From Burkholderiales bacterium (GTDB taxonomy: Bacteria; Pseudomonadota; Gammaproteobacteria; Burkholderiales; Burkholderiaceae_C): a stretch of 35,937 bases of DNA. Location of the stretch: NCBI GenBank assembly GCA_026932425.1, contig JAIXKN010000088.1, positions 1 through 35,937 on the forward strand, in the 5' to 3' direction. Position 1 is the stretch's first letter, and each line of letters begins with the position of its first letter. The position numbers and the translations under genes are program-made. Under the pieces are notes generated by a model that did not search any database, had not been told where the DNA came from, and saw nothing but the letters and a program-made list of their open reading frames with translations. Shown here piece by piece: positions 34,265 to 35,937 of this stretch.

Positions 34265-35937
34265 ATGAACACCGCCCCGCTGCGCACCCGCAAGACCGCC
34301 CTGGCCCTGGCCGCCCTGCTCGCCCTGGGCCTGGCCCGAAGCCCCGACGCCCAGGCCGCGGCCTGCACCTTCAACCCGGCCAGCGGCAACTGGAACGTCG
34401 CGGCGAATTGGAGCTGCGGCTCCATACCAGGGGCAGGCGATAACGCCACGGTCGGCGCGAGCTCCACCGTGACGATTCCCGGCGGTTTTGCGGCCGGTAC
34501 AGCCAGCTTGAACAACGCCGGCACGGTCGGCGTGAGCAACAACAGCACGCTGACGCTGCGGGGCAGCAACCAGAACGCCGGCAGCATCCAGCTGAATTCA
34601 GTCGGGAACCTCACCGATCTGGCCATCAGCGGCGCCACCTCGCTCAATGGCAGCGGCGGGATCGACACCACCAACTGGTTCAGCAATCGCATCGTCTCCG
34701 CCAGCAACAACGCAAGCGATGTGTTGACGCTTGGCGCCGGGCAGTTCGTGCGTGGCGCGGGCCAGATCGGTGCCGGCGGCCCCCTGGGCCTGATCAACAA
34801 CGGTTCGCTGATCGCCAATCAGAGTGCCGGCATGACGCTGAGCACCAGCGGCAGCGTCACCAACAACAAGGTCATCCGCGGCGACGGCGCGGTCTTCACC
34901 ATCAGCGCCACCACGGTCAACCAGGGCGCTGCCGGCGTGCTCGACGCCATCAACGGCGGCAGCGTGACGCTGACCAACGGCAGCAAGATCATCGGCGGCA
35001 CGTTCACGAGCGACAGCGGCAGCGCGGTCAGCGTCGCCTCCGGCCACAACGCCAGGCTCTCCGGCGTGACCAACAGCGGCAATCTCACTCTCGCCAACAG
35101 CGCCTCGCTCTACCTGGACGGCACGCTCACCAACAACGGCAGCCTGAACCTCAACTCCGTTGGCAACAACACAGACCTGATCACGAGCGGCAACCAGCTC
35201 ATCGATGGCAGCGGAACGATCACCCTGAGCAACCGGTCGAGCAACCGCATCCGGGCCGCCACCGCCGGCGACCGCCTGACGCTGGGTGCCAACCAGACAC
35301 TGCAGGGTTCGGGCGAGATCGGCGCGGGCAGCGGGCTGATCTTCGACAACACCGGCACCGTGATCGCCACGCAGAGCGCGCCGCTGCTGATCAACGCGGC
35401 CAGCGTCAACAACACCGGCACGCTGCGCGCCGACGGCGGCACGCTGCAGTTGCAGACGACGATCAACAGCGCCGGCGGCCAGATCGAGGCCCGCAACGGT
35501 TCGCGCGTGGAACTGCTCAGTGGCACCATCATCAACGATGCGGCCTTCTCGGCCACCGGCGCAGGCAGCCTGATCACGACCGTTGGCGGCGCCACCGTCA
35601 CCCTCGGCGGCGGCACCGTCAACGGGCCGATGAGCGTCGCCAACAACTCCGTCCTGCGTCTGAGCGGCGACCTCAGCTACAACGGTGCGCTGACGCTGAA
35701 CTCCGTCGGCAACAACACCGATCTGCAGATCGATGGCGCACGAGCGCTTGGCGGCAACCTGAGCATCGGGACCTCGAACTGGGCGGCCAACCGCATCCTT
35801 GCTCGCAACGCCTCAGGGGATGTACTGACCCTGGGCGGCAGCGTGACGATGCAGGGCGCAGGCCAGATCGGCGCCGGCGGCTCCCTGGGCCTGATCAACA
35901 ACGGTTCGCTGATCGCCAATCAGAGTGCCGGCATGAC
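34265..35937 (+). CDS. Large exported, internally repeated beta-rich protein, 3' end outside the window
   Basis: The frame from ATG 34265 is open without a stop to the right edge (557 codons visible). Residues 1 to about 31 are a signal peptide (RKTALALAALLALGLA core, DAQAA cleavage region). The mature protein begins with a Cys-bracketed CTFNPASGNWNVAANWSC segment, a GNW-x-AANW pattern seen at the start of autotransporter or PEP-CTERM type secreted proteins. The rest is Gly/Asn/Ser/Thr-rich, with regularly spaced short strands as in a beta-solenoid. A unit of about 183 residues repeats: LNSVGN occurs at residues 110-115, 296-301 and 478-483, and D-x-LTLG about 43 residues further on each time. 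The C-terminus, where a barrel, PEP-CTERM or other anchor would be, is not in view, so secretion route and role (adhesin, matrix or surface protein) are open. CGCGGAGACC upstream gives a weak Shine-Dalgarno. Confidence 0.82.
   Translation, partial: MNTAPLRTRKTALALAALLALGLARSPDAQAAACTFNPASGNWNVAANWSCGSIPGAGDNATVGASSTVTIPGGFAAGTASLNNAGTVGVSNNSTLTLRGSNQNAGSIQLNSVGNLTDLAISGATSLNGSGGIDTTNWFSNRIVSASNNASDVLTLGAGQFVRGAGQIGAGGPLGLINNGSLIANQSAGMTLSTSGSVTNNKVIRGDGAVFTISATTVNQGAAGVLDAINGGSVTLTNGSKIIGGTFTSDSGSAVSVASGHNARLSGVTNSGNLTLANSASLYLDGTLTNNGSLNLNSVGNNTDLITSGNQLIDGSGTITLSNRSSNRIRAATAGDRLTLGANQTLQGSGEIGAGSGLIFDNTGTVIATQSAPLLINAASVNNTGTLRADGGTLQLQTTINSAGGQIEARNGSRVELLSGTIINDAAFSATGAGSLITTVGGATVTLGGGTVNGPMSVANNSVLRLSGDLSYNGALTLNSVGNNTDLQIDGARALGGNLSIGTSNWAANRILARNASGDVLTLGGSVTMQGAGQIGAGGSLGLINNGSLIANQSAGM
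34592..35937 (+). repeat. About 550-bp in-frame tandem repeats within the exported protein gene
   Basis: Units begin at 34592, 35150 and 35696 (spacing 558 and 546 bases), each opening with codons for LNSVGN. A second anchor, D-x-LTLG, recurs at 34718, 35270 and 35819. Units 1 and 3 share an exact 55-base stretch (34782-34836 and 35883-35937), 1101 bases apart, while unit 2 is more diverged, so a two-unit higher-order repeat is likely. The third unit runs off the window. Confidence 0.8.

Noticed and set aside
34225-34443. Short open frame overlapping the start of the repeat protein
   Set aside because: The overlapping frame from 34265 has a signal peptide and stays open to the window edge, whereas this one ends after 72 codons without recognisable features.
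34592-35937. The repeats at the right end as a CRISPR array or mobile element
   Set aside because: They are long, in-frame and coding, with no short direct repeats with unique spacers and no transposase or terminal inverted repeats.

Overview
The window looks like a chromosome segment of a high-GC betaproteobacterium, most probably a Burkholderiales member of the Rubrivivax/Leptothrix type. The evidence is the strong GC bias with G/C-ending codons, the argS-SPOR-dsbA gene order, a fused LivM-LivG protein, and the mix of fadH, glcB, modD and psiF relatives. This placement is inferred from gene content, not from a marker gene. Thirty protein-coding genes tile almost the whole window. No rRNA, tRNA, CRISPR array, insertion sequence or prophage is visible, and no gap without a gene exceeds about 225 bases.

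Layout. 1-1665 is the 3' part of a patatin/outer-membrane-barrel protein. 1691-4726 carries a 5'-nucleotidase (minus strand), a YdiK-like AI-2E family membrane protein and an isolated modD. 4942-7907 is a run of four small exported proteins, each with its own Shine-Dalgarno sequence: DUF3011, a solute-binding domain, and two of unknown function. 7982-11791 (minus) is a probable operon of a flavin reductase, a class II glutamine amidotransferase and an M14 carboxypeptidase. 11856-17115 holds fadH, glcB and a divergent LysR regulator, linked to fatty acid and glyoxylate metabolism. 17132-18991 (minus) is psiF and a Ser/Thr kinase fused to a cyclic-nucleotide-binding domain. 19079-22226 is argS-SPOR-dsbA. 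22328-26488 is a tightly overlapped lptA-lptB-rpoN-rlmL block. 26548-31413 (minus) is a complete branched-chain amino acid ABC transporter (livH, livMG fusion, livF, livK). 31617-34041 (minus) is rsmE and fadD. From 34265 to the right edge runs a large exported, internally repeated protein whose 3' end lies outside the window.

How the parts fit. Most of the window is housekeeping: translation (argS, rlmL, rsmE), envelope biogenesis (lptA, lptB, SPOR, dsbA), sigma-54, and carbon use (fadD, fadH, glcB, liv). The least explained parts are the exported repeat protein with its palindrome-rich upstream region, the four-gene exported cluster, and the kinase/CNB protein next to psiF. A recurring sequence feature is a TAGAAT/TACGAT/TATCAT-type -10 element lying 6-9 bases before the start codon of several genes (5'-nucleotidase, reductase, argS, rsmE, LysR), which predicts leaderless or nearly leaderless mRNAs. 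I did not find a convincing new defence or mobile system. The right-edge repeat protein and the exported quartet are the best candidates for something undescribed.
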